Assembly (NCBI RefSeq): GCF_013371215.1
Contig: NZ_JABWMH010000003.1
Location: forward strand, 1 to 64,000
Length of the DNA stretch: 64,000 bases
DNA from: Parasphingorhabdus flavimaris
Lineage (GTDB): Bacteria > Pseudomonadota > Alphaproteobacteria > Sphingomonadales > Sphingomonadaceae
Direction of reading: 5' to 3'
Under the pieces are notes generated by a model that saw only the letters and a list, made by a program, of their open reading frames with translations, did no database searches and was not told where the DNA came from. Positions 1 through 8,132 of the stretch are shown one piece after another; within the stretch, counting starts at the first letter, position 1; every line of letters begins with the position of its first letter. The position numbers and the translations under genes were made by a program.

Positions 1-18
1 GCACTCGCTTTGGGTTTT

Positions 19-73
19 GAGGATTTGGGTCTCATCTTCGTTCCTTCGTCACTACGACGAGACCCAAATCCTC
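19..73. repeat. Perfect 15-bp inverted repeat (hairpin)
   Basis: GAGGATTTGGGTCTC at 19-33 is repeated exactly as its reverse complement at 59-73, with a 25-nt loop. There is no T-tract after either arm, so it is not a standard intrinsic terminator. It lies at the edge of the poorly coding left segment, so it could be an element end, a recombination site or a structured RNA. The arms are seen directly; the role is unknown. Confidence 0.6.
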
Positions 74-266
74 CTTAACTTACAACATCAAATTTGTGCC
101 ACAGGTGCTGACGGGGAACACACTAGGGGGGTGAGCAAAGAGTTCTGTTGATTCAATCCGAGTTCCTGCGCGTAGCTATGGTGCTAGAAACCACCTGTTT
201 AGGACGGCGGAAATATTTCACGAACACAAATATTGATCGGTAGTTCGCGTCTTTGGAGCCCGAGCG
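74..266. other. Non-coding stretch, nothing recognised
   Basis: No gene, RNA or clear regulatory site is visible. On the minus strand the reading frame of the neighbouring HNH/AAA pseudogene continues for about 38 more codons past its third stop before a TGA, so part of this stretch is probably decayed coding sequence of that gene. Confidence 0.4.
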
Positions 267-926
267 CTACCAGTGAATGGCATTAAAGAGGGCTACGTTA
301 ATCTCGCGAGTTTGACCGTATTTGCGTCGTATTTTAAAACAGTCGCAATTGGGCCGAGTGCGGACTGACCGCTCTTGGTTTTCGAACTCGCTGCCGAGCC
401 ATCGATGGATGTTCCGGCTGGTGTCGAATGCTGTCAGCCATTCCGCGACCGCGGTCTTTCCGCCGCCGTTCGCCCCAATCAGGAACGTCGCTTTGGCCAA
501 GTCGATCACGGTATTCGATGCGAATACCGGTGAGCGATGGATCGTCAGGCGCCGAATGAAACCGAACGCCGCCTGCTTCCCGCTGTGCTCCTACGATGTT
601 TGATATTCGTGCAACGCCTTCCAGCTTTGCAGTTTGTCTACAGGAAAGCGGGCGCCGCTTCTATTGTCGATCAGGGCTTCGTGGTCTCCGCACATCCAGA
701 TGCCGTTGGTCGCGGATCTGATCTGCTTAGGCGTCAGCTCCCCTTGTCAGCGCGGCCCCCTTTTCGCCGCCGAATGAATATGACTTGCAAAGCCGGTGTC
801 CTCGAACTCGTCGGCCGACTTGGCAGGCCCGACGGTGAGCTTGCCGCAGCCTGGATTGGAACAGCGATAGCCGGCTCGCGACGCAATCACGGTACGGGTC
901 ATTTTGGTAAATTCGTTTCGAGCCAT
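267..926 (-). pseudogene. Broken HNH-like/AAA ATPase gene (three in-frame stops)
   Basis: Translating from the ATG at 926 gives one uninterrupted frame that starts MARNEFTKMTRTVIASRAGY, carries an HNH-like zinc-binding module (CSNPGC, then ASHI, then NGIWMCGDH) and runs on into a P-loop, GANGGGKTAVAEW, near codons 151-163. The frame is broken only by stop codons: TGA at 747-749, TAG at 591-593 and TAG at 267-269. The protein-like sequence continues across the first two stops (for example EHSGKQAAFGF directly after the second), so these are nonsense changes, not frameshifts. Proteins with an N-terminal HNH-like module fused to an AAA ATPase are common in mobile defence loci; that placement is family knowledge. 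The ATPase is also truncated after about 100 residues. Probably inactive. Confidence 0.75.
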
Positions 927-1036
927 TGAACGTTAGAATCTTCTTCCTTCGCCGCACATTATGGGAATGTCGTCGGGTTGCCTCCACCCGGCATGACGGG
1001 ATGCCGCGGCGATCGACTCATCCCAAAGACTTGCAC

Positions 1037-2149
1037 TTAGTCCAACCCAAGTCTGACCTTTGCGGCCGATCTCATCGTTTCGATGAATATCCAATCCTTT
1101 TCCCCGTGCTCGACCATCTGACTGATCGGCACGCCGACATAGCGATGTAGGCGTTGGTACACGGAACGCCGCTCGTCGAGTGTCGTAAGATCCTCCAAGC
1201 GCTTGCCGAAATGAACGATATTGTGGCGAAGTCCCTGCTTTGGGATACCAACCGGTCCCTGCTCGGCTGTAAGGCGCAGGAAGTCCTGTTGGATCGCAAG
1301 ATAGTCGGCTTTGTCGTGGGCGATCTGGCGTCCGATCGCCTTACGCGCGTGCTGCATTTTCGTGAAGTCGTTGGGATCGGCGAGAAACTCGATTAGGGCC
1401 ATCAGCTGCATGAAGCGGCTGGTCTCGCTCACGGCCTCGAGCGCCTCCGAGTAGAGTCGCAGCGCATGGGTGGCGAGTGTAGCTAGCTCCCCTGACGGCA
1501 TGGGCGGGACGAAAACGTCGGTCATGTCGGTACCGATGCCCAACAGGAGATGGTGACTAGCGACCTCGCCAGCGATCAAATAGCTTTCGTGATCTTCGGG
1601 CGCGTAGAACAAGCCGCAGCTATACGGCGTGTCCGCGAGAAGTCCTACGCGGCCTGGCAGTTTCTGAGGTGTCCAGAGGTCGCATTCTGCGAAGCGAACC
1701 AAATCGAAGGTACGGTCGCACCTCTCCATCTCCGCGCGGAGCATTTCCAGATGCGCCTCATGGCTGCTTGGAAAGAGAAACGACTGCCAGTCGAGCCGAG
1801 TCTTGAAGCCAAGTAACGCGCTACCGAAGAATTCCGGAAGGTCGATGTTGGTCATGGCGCCTTTACCCCAGTGCAACTCGTCACCGGACAGTTCGAGCAC
1901 GCCGTCGGTCATTTGCCTGCTGAAGGCGGCGAAGCGTCGAGCCGGCCATTCCACGACACGGAGATCGGACGCCGTCAGGGCGTCCGGGGGAAACAAGGCG
2001 ACGCCGGGAGTCAACCAATCGGTGGCTTCGACCAAGACCCGCGAGATGGGAAGCAAACAGACCCGCTCGCCGGTCTCGCAACTGCTAATTAGCTCGGACA
2101 GAATAGCTTGCATGGGCATCGGCGTAGTCGGTTCGATCGCGATTGTCAC
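1037..2149 (-). CDS. HEPN (Apea-like) domain protein, hypothetical
   Basis: A 370-residue protein without signal peptide or membrane segment. Its C-terminal part contains RHNIVHFGKRLEDL (R308 and H313), which fits the R-x4-H signature of HEPN nucleases, in the R-x-x-I-x-H-x-G context typical of the Apea-like HEPN group. The N-terminal 290 residues match no family I recognise. HEPN proteins are often RNases acting in toxin-antitoxin, abortive infection or restriction systems; activity here is inferred from the motif. It sits between a decayed HNH/AAA gene and a zinc-ribbon protein on the other strand, a defence-island-like context. The first ATG of the frame is used as start; no strong ribosome binding site was seen. 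Confidence 0.6.
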   Translation of the reverse strand: MTIAIEPTTPMPMQAILSELISSCETGERVCLLPISRVLVEATDWLTPGVALFPPDALTASDLRVVEWPARRFAAFSRQMTDGVLELSGDELHWGKGAMTNIDLPEFFGSALLGFKTRLDWQSFLFPSSHEAHLEMLRAEMERCDRTFDLVRFAECDLWTPQKLPGRVGLLADTPYSCGLFYAPEDHESYLIAGEVASHHLLLGIGTDMTDVFVPPMPSGELATLATHALRLYSEALEAVSETSRFMQLMALIEFLADPNDFTKMQHARKAIGRQIAHDKADYLAIQQDFLRLTAEQGPVGIPKQGLRHNIVHFGKRLEDLTTLDERRSVYQRLHRYVGVPISQMVEHGEKDWIFIETMRSAAKVRLGLD

Positions 2150-2628
2150 CCGCGAGACTCGCTTTAAAACACAAAGTGGGGCCCATTATGTTATACCATG
2201 ACAGTACTGGCGGTGCTCTTGATTTGGCTGATCGCCGTAAAGCTTTGACCGCATTGCTGTTCGGGCGGGCAAAAATGTTTGCGCGACGATCTCCATTCAT
2301 ACTGCTGTACAAGCCGACAGATGGTATTCGAGACGGTTCTGCACGGTTACCCACTGCCCGGCGAGTGGCAGTTGTCGGGATGGCAACCAAACAAGCTTTA
2401 CGAATGAGATTAGGGTGCGATGTGGATTGACGGTCCTTGCAAAAGGTGTCCAGCGGCTCATGGGCCGGAAGCGGAATGTCAGCTCTTAGGTAGGGCCATA
2501 GCCAATTTTGACGCCACCATGTTCCTCTTGTTTTGCCCAACATTACCAGAGCGGCAGAAATTCAACTTCTGAAGTTGTTTTCCTCCACATGGATAGACAG
2601 GTTATATTGGACTGGCTAGGATCACCAG
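2150..2628. other. 479-bp gap, divergent upstream region
   Basis: This lies between the divergent HEPN gene (minus) and the zinc-ribbon gene (plus) and should hold both promoters. Short open frames exist on both strands but none resembles a known protein. I see no repeat, terminator or RNA gene. Confidence 0.4.
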
Positions 2629-3795
2629 ATGCAAGTCAACTCAAAACTAGCGCACCTTTCGGCCGAGCAACTGGTGGATCTTCTCGAGAAATATGGCAAC
2701 CAATCGATACCGCTTAAGGATATCATCTCTGAGTTTTCAATCCAGACTACACCGAGCGCGCTTAATGCACTTTTGCCGCCGCTAATTCATGAGGAAGCAC
2801 CTTGCCCCTACTGTGTGGACGTCTTCCTTCAGTCTCGCCGCCCAAATCGTTCCGGCTATACCTCTCCTATCAGGCGTTGCCCCAATTGCGGCCATCAGAA
2901 CACCGATTATTGCCTATGCCTGAACTGCCGGGAATCGGCAGCTAAAAAACGCCAGTGGATCGAAGAGATCAAGCGCGACTTAATACGCGACGACTATGGA
3001 GGTCGTCATTACGATGACAATTTCAAATGCGTTACGCTTCGCGATGCGGTCTACCTCTCGGCGCTTATACGCCAATCGCTTTCAGAAGACTTGGCAGTAG
3101 TTGACCCTTACGCACCCGGCCCGCCGTTGCTTGCTCCAACCGGCGATCACATGCGGGAAATCACAATGCATCTTCAGGGGAAAGTTTTGCTCGCGGTTGA
3201 CCCGGAGAGTCCAATTGATGCCTTTGTCTTCAATGAAGAGTTGACCGAGGCTCATTCCTACTACCCTGCAAAAGTCGATTGGCTGTTTCTTCCAGGCCTA
3301 GCCCCGGCCAGTAAGCGGCAGTTCATAGCCGACCTCACCGCAGCCATTGATAACAATTGGCCCGACGCATGGCAAAATGACATGCCGAGCTTGTGGCGTG
3401 AAATCATCAAGGTCGAAGCTTTCGAATACTTCTTCCACTTGCTGGACCAGCGCGGCTACCAACTCGACAAGATCGGTGAGAAGACGCATGCCGTTTTCGA
3501 CTTCTTGATTGAGCGCTTTCCTCTTTCGAAAATCTATAATCTTATGTGGCAAGCGGTTCGTGACGTGACCGACTACAACGTCAAGAACGACATCCCGACT
3601 TATCGTGCCAAGAACAATTTTGTTGGGGCGATTCAACGCAAGGCCGAGAAGTATATCGCGCAAGGATGGGACTTGAAGGATTCTCGTAGGGATTTTGACT
3701 GTCCGCAGACATGGATTAGCTCAACCTTCTTCGATACCTTCATGAAAGTCGGGGAAGACGGATTTACCTCCATGCCACCTCCCGAAAGCGACTAA
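2629..3795 (+). CDS. Zinc-ribbon protein of unknown function
   Basis: A 388-residue soluble protein. Residues about 1-55 are predicted helical; then come clustered cysteines: CPYC (about 58-61), CPNCGH (about 84-89) and CLCLNC (about 95-100), arranged as two zinc ribbons. The remaining 290 residues are acidic and aromatic-rich with no motif I can name. TAGGA lies just before the ATG at 2629, supporting the start. It is divergent from a HEPN protein and near a decayed HNH/AAA gene, so a defence role is possible but only by context. Nucleic-acid or protein binding through the ribbons is a guess. Codon choice looks less GC-rich than in the core genes further right, compatible with acquisition by transfer. 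Confidence 0.7.
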   Translation: MQVNSKLAHLSAEQLVDLLEKYGNQSIPLKDIISEFSIQTTPSALNALLPPLIHEEAPCPYCVDVFLQSRRPNRSGYTSPIRRCPNCGHQNTDYCLCLNCRESAAKKRQWIEEIKRDLIRDDYGGRHYDDNFKCVTLRDAVYLSALIRQSLSEDLAVVDPYAPGPPLLAPTGDHMREITMHLQGKVLLAVDPESPIDAFVFNEELTEAHSYYPAKVDWLFLPGLAPASKRQFIADLTAAIDNNWPDAWQNDMPSLWREIIKVEAFEYFFHLLDQRGYQLDKIGEKTHAVFDFLIERFPLSKIYNLMWQAVRDVTDYNVKNDIPTYRAKNNFVGAIQRKAEKYIAQGWDLKDSRRDFDCPQTWISSTFFDTFMKVGEDGFTSMPPPESD

Positions 3796-3995
3796 ATCGG
3801 TACTAATTGGTGGGGCAGACAGTCTTTCGACTGGAACTCTAAGTCCACATTTGGATGCCAACTCGAAATAATGGACTAAACGCTTACCGGCAGGCTGGTT
3901 GGACATACGTGTGCGCCATCCGGCCGCAGATGTCTGTGACCGGTCGTAGTAGAGTGACTTTTAATCCCCACTTCCCTTCTCAAGGAAGCGGATAA

Positions 3996-4459
3996 ATGAT
4001 TGGTGAAGATAGCGGAGAGTTCAAGCTGAATTGCGATTCCGTCACGGAGAAGGTAATCATGGGGCAGGACAATTACGGCAATCTCAAATGCCCTCTGGTC
4101 GCTATTTTGATCTGGGACCAAGGGGCTTGGTCAGTACTGGTTATGCGAATTTCCGACCGACTAATATAAGCACTCTCCGGGATTGTCTGCAAGAAGCATT
4201 GGAGCACACTTTATGGATTGCGCGCAATGACGTTCTTGCCAAGCTCGATCGGCGAGTGACGCGTATTGTGAAGGACGGTCCAGCCTTCCGACATAGGCAT
4301 CTGAATGGATGCAAGCTGGTAGCGGCGCTTGGTCTGGCTATCGTAGAGCTACAAACTGTCGAAAAGGACGTCGATCGTAGATTATGCGAAATGTTCGGTC
4401 TTGGTTCCAGTCTTGGATTCCGGCGGCCGCAAGACACGGGCTCAGAGTATATCCCATGA
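3996..4459 (+). pseudogene. Small frameshifted gene, hypothetical
   Basis: A good ribosome binding site (AAGGAAG) precedes an ATG at 3996. The 57-codon frame stops at TAA 4167-4169. The overlapping +2 frame, open to 4459, continues in a protein-like way from the same place (STLRDCLQEALEHTLWIARN and onward), so RISDRLI joined to STLRDCLQ would make one protein of about 154 residues. A single-base indel near 4165 would do this. Family not recognised. It may equally be two unrelated frames by chance, so confidence is low. Confidence 0.35.
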
Positions 4460-4771
4460 CCTTTTGAAGAATAAGCCCCCCACCCCCAACATGATTCGGT
4501 TGGCTTATTGGGTGCATCAACAAATTGTACTCGAACCGATCCAAGGAATTAGTCCCGGGGCAGGTATGGGGGCACAGGCAGCATTGATGATAAAATACTT
4601 TTTTAAATCAAATGCCTACCGGCTCGACGTGGTTACTCTTCTGGCACCATATTTTCATTCGTTCATGACCGCGAACGATCGCCAAACAGGCCGCGGCGCG
4701 ACCGTCATCTCCACAAGCTTAAATCGGCATTTGGCCCGCTACATCTCGAAATCCGGCGTGATCTGCTCGTC
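4460..4771. other. 312-bp gap, nothing recognised
   Basis: This lies between the frameshifted gene and the convergent DUF423 gene. A plus-strand open frame crosses it but has no recognisable protein character and runs into the DUF423 gene. No terminator or repeat is evident. Confidence 0.35.
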
Positions 4772-5101
4772 TTACCCGCGATAATGGATCCAGGCCGCCC
4801 AGAGCCATCCGCCGATCAGCAAGGTTCCACCAATCGGTGTTACCGCGCCGAGCCATCGCGGGGCGCCAAAGGCCATTGCGTATAATGTCAGGGCGAAAAC
4901 GGCGGAGCCGACCAGAAGCAGGATCGCCGGACCCCTGGCGACGCCCATGATCGCCAGTGCGGCCACGGCATGGATCAACTGGTACAATCCGCCGGTTCGC
5001 AACCAATCCGCTTCCTGTTGTCCCGGCGCTGCATGGGCCCCGAACGCCCCCGCGGCAATGGCCAATGCTGCCGAAACAGCCGCAAATAATCCGATCAGCA
5101 T
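4772..5101 (-). CDS. DUF423 family membrane protein
   Basis: A 109-residue protein with about four hydrophobic segments. It starts MLIGLFAAVSAALAIAAGAF, followed by GAHA and later LYQLIHAVAAL, the sequence pattern of the DUF423 (YgdD-like) inner-membrane family. Function in the family is unknown. The ATG at 5101 is preceded by GGAAGAGAT, a good ribosome binding site; the frame is open upstream but that extension is Arg-rich and unlike the family. Monocistronic, divergent from the peptidase gene. Confidence 0.9.
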   Translation of the reverse strand: MLIGLFAAVSAALAIAAGAFGAHAAPGQQEADWLRTGGLYQLIHAVAALAIMGVARGPAILLLVGSAVFALTLYAMAFGAPRWLGAVTPIGGTLLIGGWLWAAWIHYRG

Positions 5102-5235
5102 ATCTCTTCCTTCTCTTTTTTTTCCGACCAGTCGCCGCCCGTTTCTCACCCCGTGGCCTGACCGCGCCGGTGCGCCGGTCATTATTGCCTGAATCATCCG
5201 CAATATCAGATGTAGACCATATCGCCGGAATAGCG

Positions 5236-5259
5236 ACATTGGAACATTGGAACATTGGA
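5236..5259. repeat. Three tandem copies of an 8-bp unit
   Basis: ACATTGGA occurs three times head to tail with no mismatch, between the divergent DUF423 and M24 peptidase genes. It could be a slippage-prone microsatellite in a promoter region or a direct-repeat binding site. Confidence 0.7.
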
Positions 5260-5393
5260 GAAGCGGAACGCCGCTCAGGTTCGGAATGGCCCGGGCCGTT
5301 CAGTGGCGGCTGGACGCCCGGCAATCTTTACCGCAAGAGGAAGCGGACAGGTGCTAGGTGTAGCTGGCAGCACATCCAGCAGGAGATAAAAGG

Positions 5394-6821
5394 GTGACGA
5401 ACCAACGCGATACTGGAATGCGATCGGTGTTTCTCGGCTTTTCGGGATCGGGGAAATTTGCAGGCGCCGCGCTGAAAATGCTGTTTGCGATAGGGCTGCT
5501 GTCGACGCCCGCCATGCCAGTCGCTGCGGAGGATGGCGCCGAGAGGACCGCTTACCCGGCGGTCCTGCCGCTTCGCGATCGGGCGGATCTCCTCGACAAC
5601 TGGCTGCAAGAGCGTCTCGACACGATTCTGCCGATGATAATGCGCGAACAGGGCGTTGACATGTGGGTTCTGGTCGCGCGCGAGAATTTCGAGGAGCCGG
5701 TGGTTGCATCGATGCTCGATGCCAAAAGCTTCTCGGCCCGGCGCCGCACGATATTGGTGTTTTTCGATCCCGGCGAGGGCCAGCCGGTCGAACGGCTCAC
5801 GGTCAGCCGCTATGGTCTGGGTGACATGTTCGAGGCGGCCTGGACGCCGGAAACGCAGCCGGACCAATGGCTCCGGCTCGCTGAAATCATCGCCGATCGC
5901 AATCCGCAAAAGATTGCGATCAATTCATCGAAACTGACCGCTTATGCCGACGGCATGACGCTGAGCGCCCATGAAGAGATGATGGCGGCGTTACCCGCCG
6001 CGCTCCGGTCGCGGGTCGTCCGTGATGAAGTTCTGGCGATACGCTGGCTCGAAACGCGAACGCCATCGGAAATGGCGCGTTACCCGGAGATCGTGGCGCT
6101 GGCCCACGCGATTATCGGCGAAGGGCTCTCCGGCAAGGTGATCAGGCCGGGGATTACCACGACCGACGACGTGGCCTGGTGGTTTCGCGAGAGGATCGCG
6201 GAGCTGGGGGTTGAAGCCTGGTTCCATCCATCGGTAGCCATCAGCCGCCAGGGGGTGAAGGAACAACTGGACGGAGATACGGTGATCGAACAAGGCGATA
6301 TGCTCTGGACGGATTTCGGGATTACATATCTGCGGTTGAACACCGATACCCAGCAGAACGCCTATGTCCTGCGCGACGGCGAGACGCAGGCGCCGAAAGG
6401 CCTGCGCGATGGTCTTGCGGCCAGCAACCGGGTGCAGGATGCACTTACCTCGTCATTCACGGCGGGCGACAGCGGCAACGATATTCTCGTCCGGGCCCGT
6501 GACAAGGCGATCGCCCAAGGGCTCGAACCCAGTATTTATTCGCACCCGATCGGCTATCATGGCCATGGGGCAGGCGCCGCCATCGGTTTCTGGGATGACC
6601 AGAACCCCGGTCCGCGCGGAGAATATAGCCTATATCCCAACACGGCGTGGTCAATCGAACTCAGCGCCACGATGGAGGTGCCCGAATGGGGCCGGCAAAA
6701 AATCTCCTTCAAGACCGAAGAGGATGCGTTTTTCGATGGCCAGACGGTGCAATATATCGACGGGCGGCAAAAAGAATTTTATCTGATCGGAGGAACGCCC
6801 GAGGCCAGTGAACAGCGGTGA
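5394..6821 (+). CDS. M24 family metallopeptidase (Xaa-Pro aminopeptidase-like), exported
   Basis: A 475-residue protein. A hydrophobic stretch at about residues 28-44 ending VAAEDG looks like a signal peptide with a long N-region, so it probably acts in the periplasm. The pita-bread metal ligands of M24 enzymes are visible in order: D in LWTDFGI (about 305), D in LNTDTQQ (about 316), H in SHPIGYHGHG (about 382), E in SIELSA (about 421) and E in KTEEDAFF (about 442). It should cleave N-terminal residues or dipeptides with a dinuclear metal. The GTG start is supported by AGGAG nine bases upstream; an ATG at 5418 or 5475 would give a more standard signal peptide. Confidence 0.88.
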   Translation: MTNQRDTGMRSVFLGFSGSGKFAGAALKMLFAIGLLSTPAMPVAAEDGAERTAYPAVLPLRDRADLLDNWLQERLDTILPMIMREQGVDMWVLVARENFEEPVVASMLDAKSFSARRRTILVFFDPGEGQPVERLTVSRYGLGDMFEAAWTPETQPDQWLRLAEIIADRNPQKIAINSSKLTAYADGMTLSAHEEMMAALPAALRSRVVRDEVLAIRWLETRTPSEMARYPEIVALAHAIIGEGLSGKVIRPGITTTDDVAWWFRERIAELGVEAWFHPSVAISRQGVKEQLDGDTVIEQGDMLWTDFGITYLRLNTDTQQNAYVLRDGETQAPKGLRDGLAASNRVQDALTSSFTAGDSGNDILVRARDKAIAQGLEPSIYSHPIGYHGHGAGAAIGFWDDQNPGPRGEYSLYPNTAWSIELSATMEVPEWGRQKISFKTEEDAFFDGQTVQYIDGRQKEFYLIGGTPEASEQR

Positions 6822-6900
6822 TCGGAGTCAGTAGAAGCCGAGATGGCAGCCACTATTCGTTTCTCTACAAACCCCCGTGCGAATGCTGGTCGCCAATATT

Positions 6901-7755
6901 TCAGAGACCGGGCCGCTCGCCCATTGTTTCGCCGAGACGCACCAATCTCTCCGGAGCCCAGTCGGCTGAAAAAGCGATGCTGTGCTGGGGGAACAGCATG
7001 ACTATCGTAGAGCCGAGCAGGAACCGCCCCATCTCCTCGCCCTTTTCGAGCGTGATATTCTCGTCGGCATAGGTCCACCGTGTAATCTTGGTCGCGGGCT
7101 TTGGTTTGACCACGCCGTGCCAGACCGTCGCCATGCTGCCGACGATGGTGGCGCCGACCAGGACCATCGCGAACGTGCCGTGCTCGGGTGATTCAAACAT
7201 GCAGATCACCCGCTCGTTTCGCGCGAAAAGATTGGGCACGCCGCGCGCAGTGGCGGGGTTGACCGAAAACAGCGAGCCCGGCACGTAGATCATATCTGTC
7301 AGCCTCCCGTCACAAGGCATATGCAGGCGATGATAATCCCTGGGCGACAGATACAGGTTGGCAAAGCTGCCGTTCCGAAATTTTCCCGCCAGTACTGCAT
7401 CGCCGCCGAGCAGCTCGGTGGTTGTAAAGAAATGGCCCTTGGCCTGAAGAATGCGATTGTCATCAACAGCCCCGAGCTGGCTGATCGCGCCATCCACCGG
7501 GCAGGCAAAATCTGCTGTCGTTATCGGTCGCGCGCCGGCTTTGAGCGGACGGGTGAAGAAGGCGTTGAAGCTGCTATAGCTGGAGATGTCCGGATTCCGG
7601 GCTTCGCTCATATCCACCGCATATTTGCCGACGAACCAGCCTATCAGCCGCGTTGTCAGCCTGCCCCGTTCCGCGGCGGCAATGCGGCCGGCAAAGGTGG
7701 TAAGGCCCCGCTTTGGCAGTATATATTGTGACGCGACTCTCAAGCGTTCGAACAA
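6901..7755 (-). CDS. psd: Phosphatidylserine decarboxylase
   Basis: Converts phosphatidylserine to phosphatidylethanolamine at the inner membrane. The protein is about 284 residues and follows the E. coli-type enzyme along its length: QYILPKRGLT near the N-terminus, SYSSFNAFFTRPL, DYHRLHMP, and near the C-terminus FLLGSTIVM. LGST is the self-cleavage site where the Ser becomes the pyruvoyl cofactor, so the enzyme looks intact. Family N-termini match only from LFERLRVASQYILP, whose first codon is TTG at 7755; the frame is open upstream to an ATG at 7896 but that extension is Ser/Arg-rich and unlike the family. I therefore choose the TTG start, with moderate certainty. Convergent with the M24 peptidase gene. 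Confidence 0.9.
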   Translation of the reverse strand: MFERLRVASQYILPKRGLTTFAGRIAAAERGRLTTRLIGWFVGKYAVDMSEARNPDISSYSSFNAFFTRPLKAGARPITTADFACPVDGAISQLGAVDDNRILQAKGHFFTTTELLGGDAVLAGKFRNGSFANLYLSPRDYHRLHMPCDGRLTDMIYVPGSLFSVNPATARGVPNLFARNERVICMFESPEHGTFAMVLVGATIVGSMATVWHGVVKPKPATKITRWTYADENITLEKGEEMGRFLLGSTIVMLFPQHSIAFSADWAPERLVRLGETMGERPGL

Positions 7756-8132
7756 ATTTTTTCTCGCATCAGTTGATCGGGCAACTCTCAAACCGCAAGT
7801 CCTGCCAGAACGTCCCTTTGGAATGTTGCGGATGCAAGATGAGCTCGAGCGATGTTTCAGAGCCTTGTGGCACCACAGATATTCACTGCTTCGCAAATGT
7901 CAATTGCCGCGGGCCCGCTTCGCGCTCCCGGCTTCGGTCGGCAGGGAAGATATCCACCCATGGCGGAAAAGATCGGTCCCCGACAATTGTGCAGACTGAC
8001 CGATACTCGATGGGAAGTGGAATAGCGAATTTCCGGCCTACAGCGCGCCCCCGCGCATGTTGAGCCCTTAGCCAAAGCCCGATGCCACCGTTAACCATCC
8101 TCGTAGTTCCCATGGCGACGCAAGGAGTTTTA
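7756..8132. other. 377-bp divergent intergenic region
   Basis: Lies between psd (minus) and the MHYT-GGDEF-EAL gene (plus). It should carry both promoters. Some of it may belong to psd if the ATG at 7896 is used. No RNA gene, repeat or clear operator is visible. Confidence 0.4.

Noticed and set aside
2143-2430. Plus-strand open frame of 95 codons in the divergent gap
   Set aside because: No ribosome binding site or protein-like features, and it overlaps the start of the HEPN gene.
4401-4784. Plus-strand open frame of 127 codons
   Set aside because: No recognisable motif, no ribosome binding site, overlaps the end of the convergent DUF423 gene.
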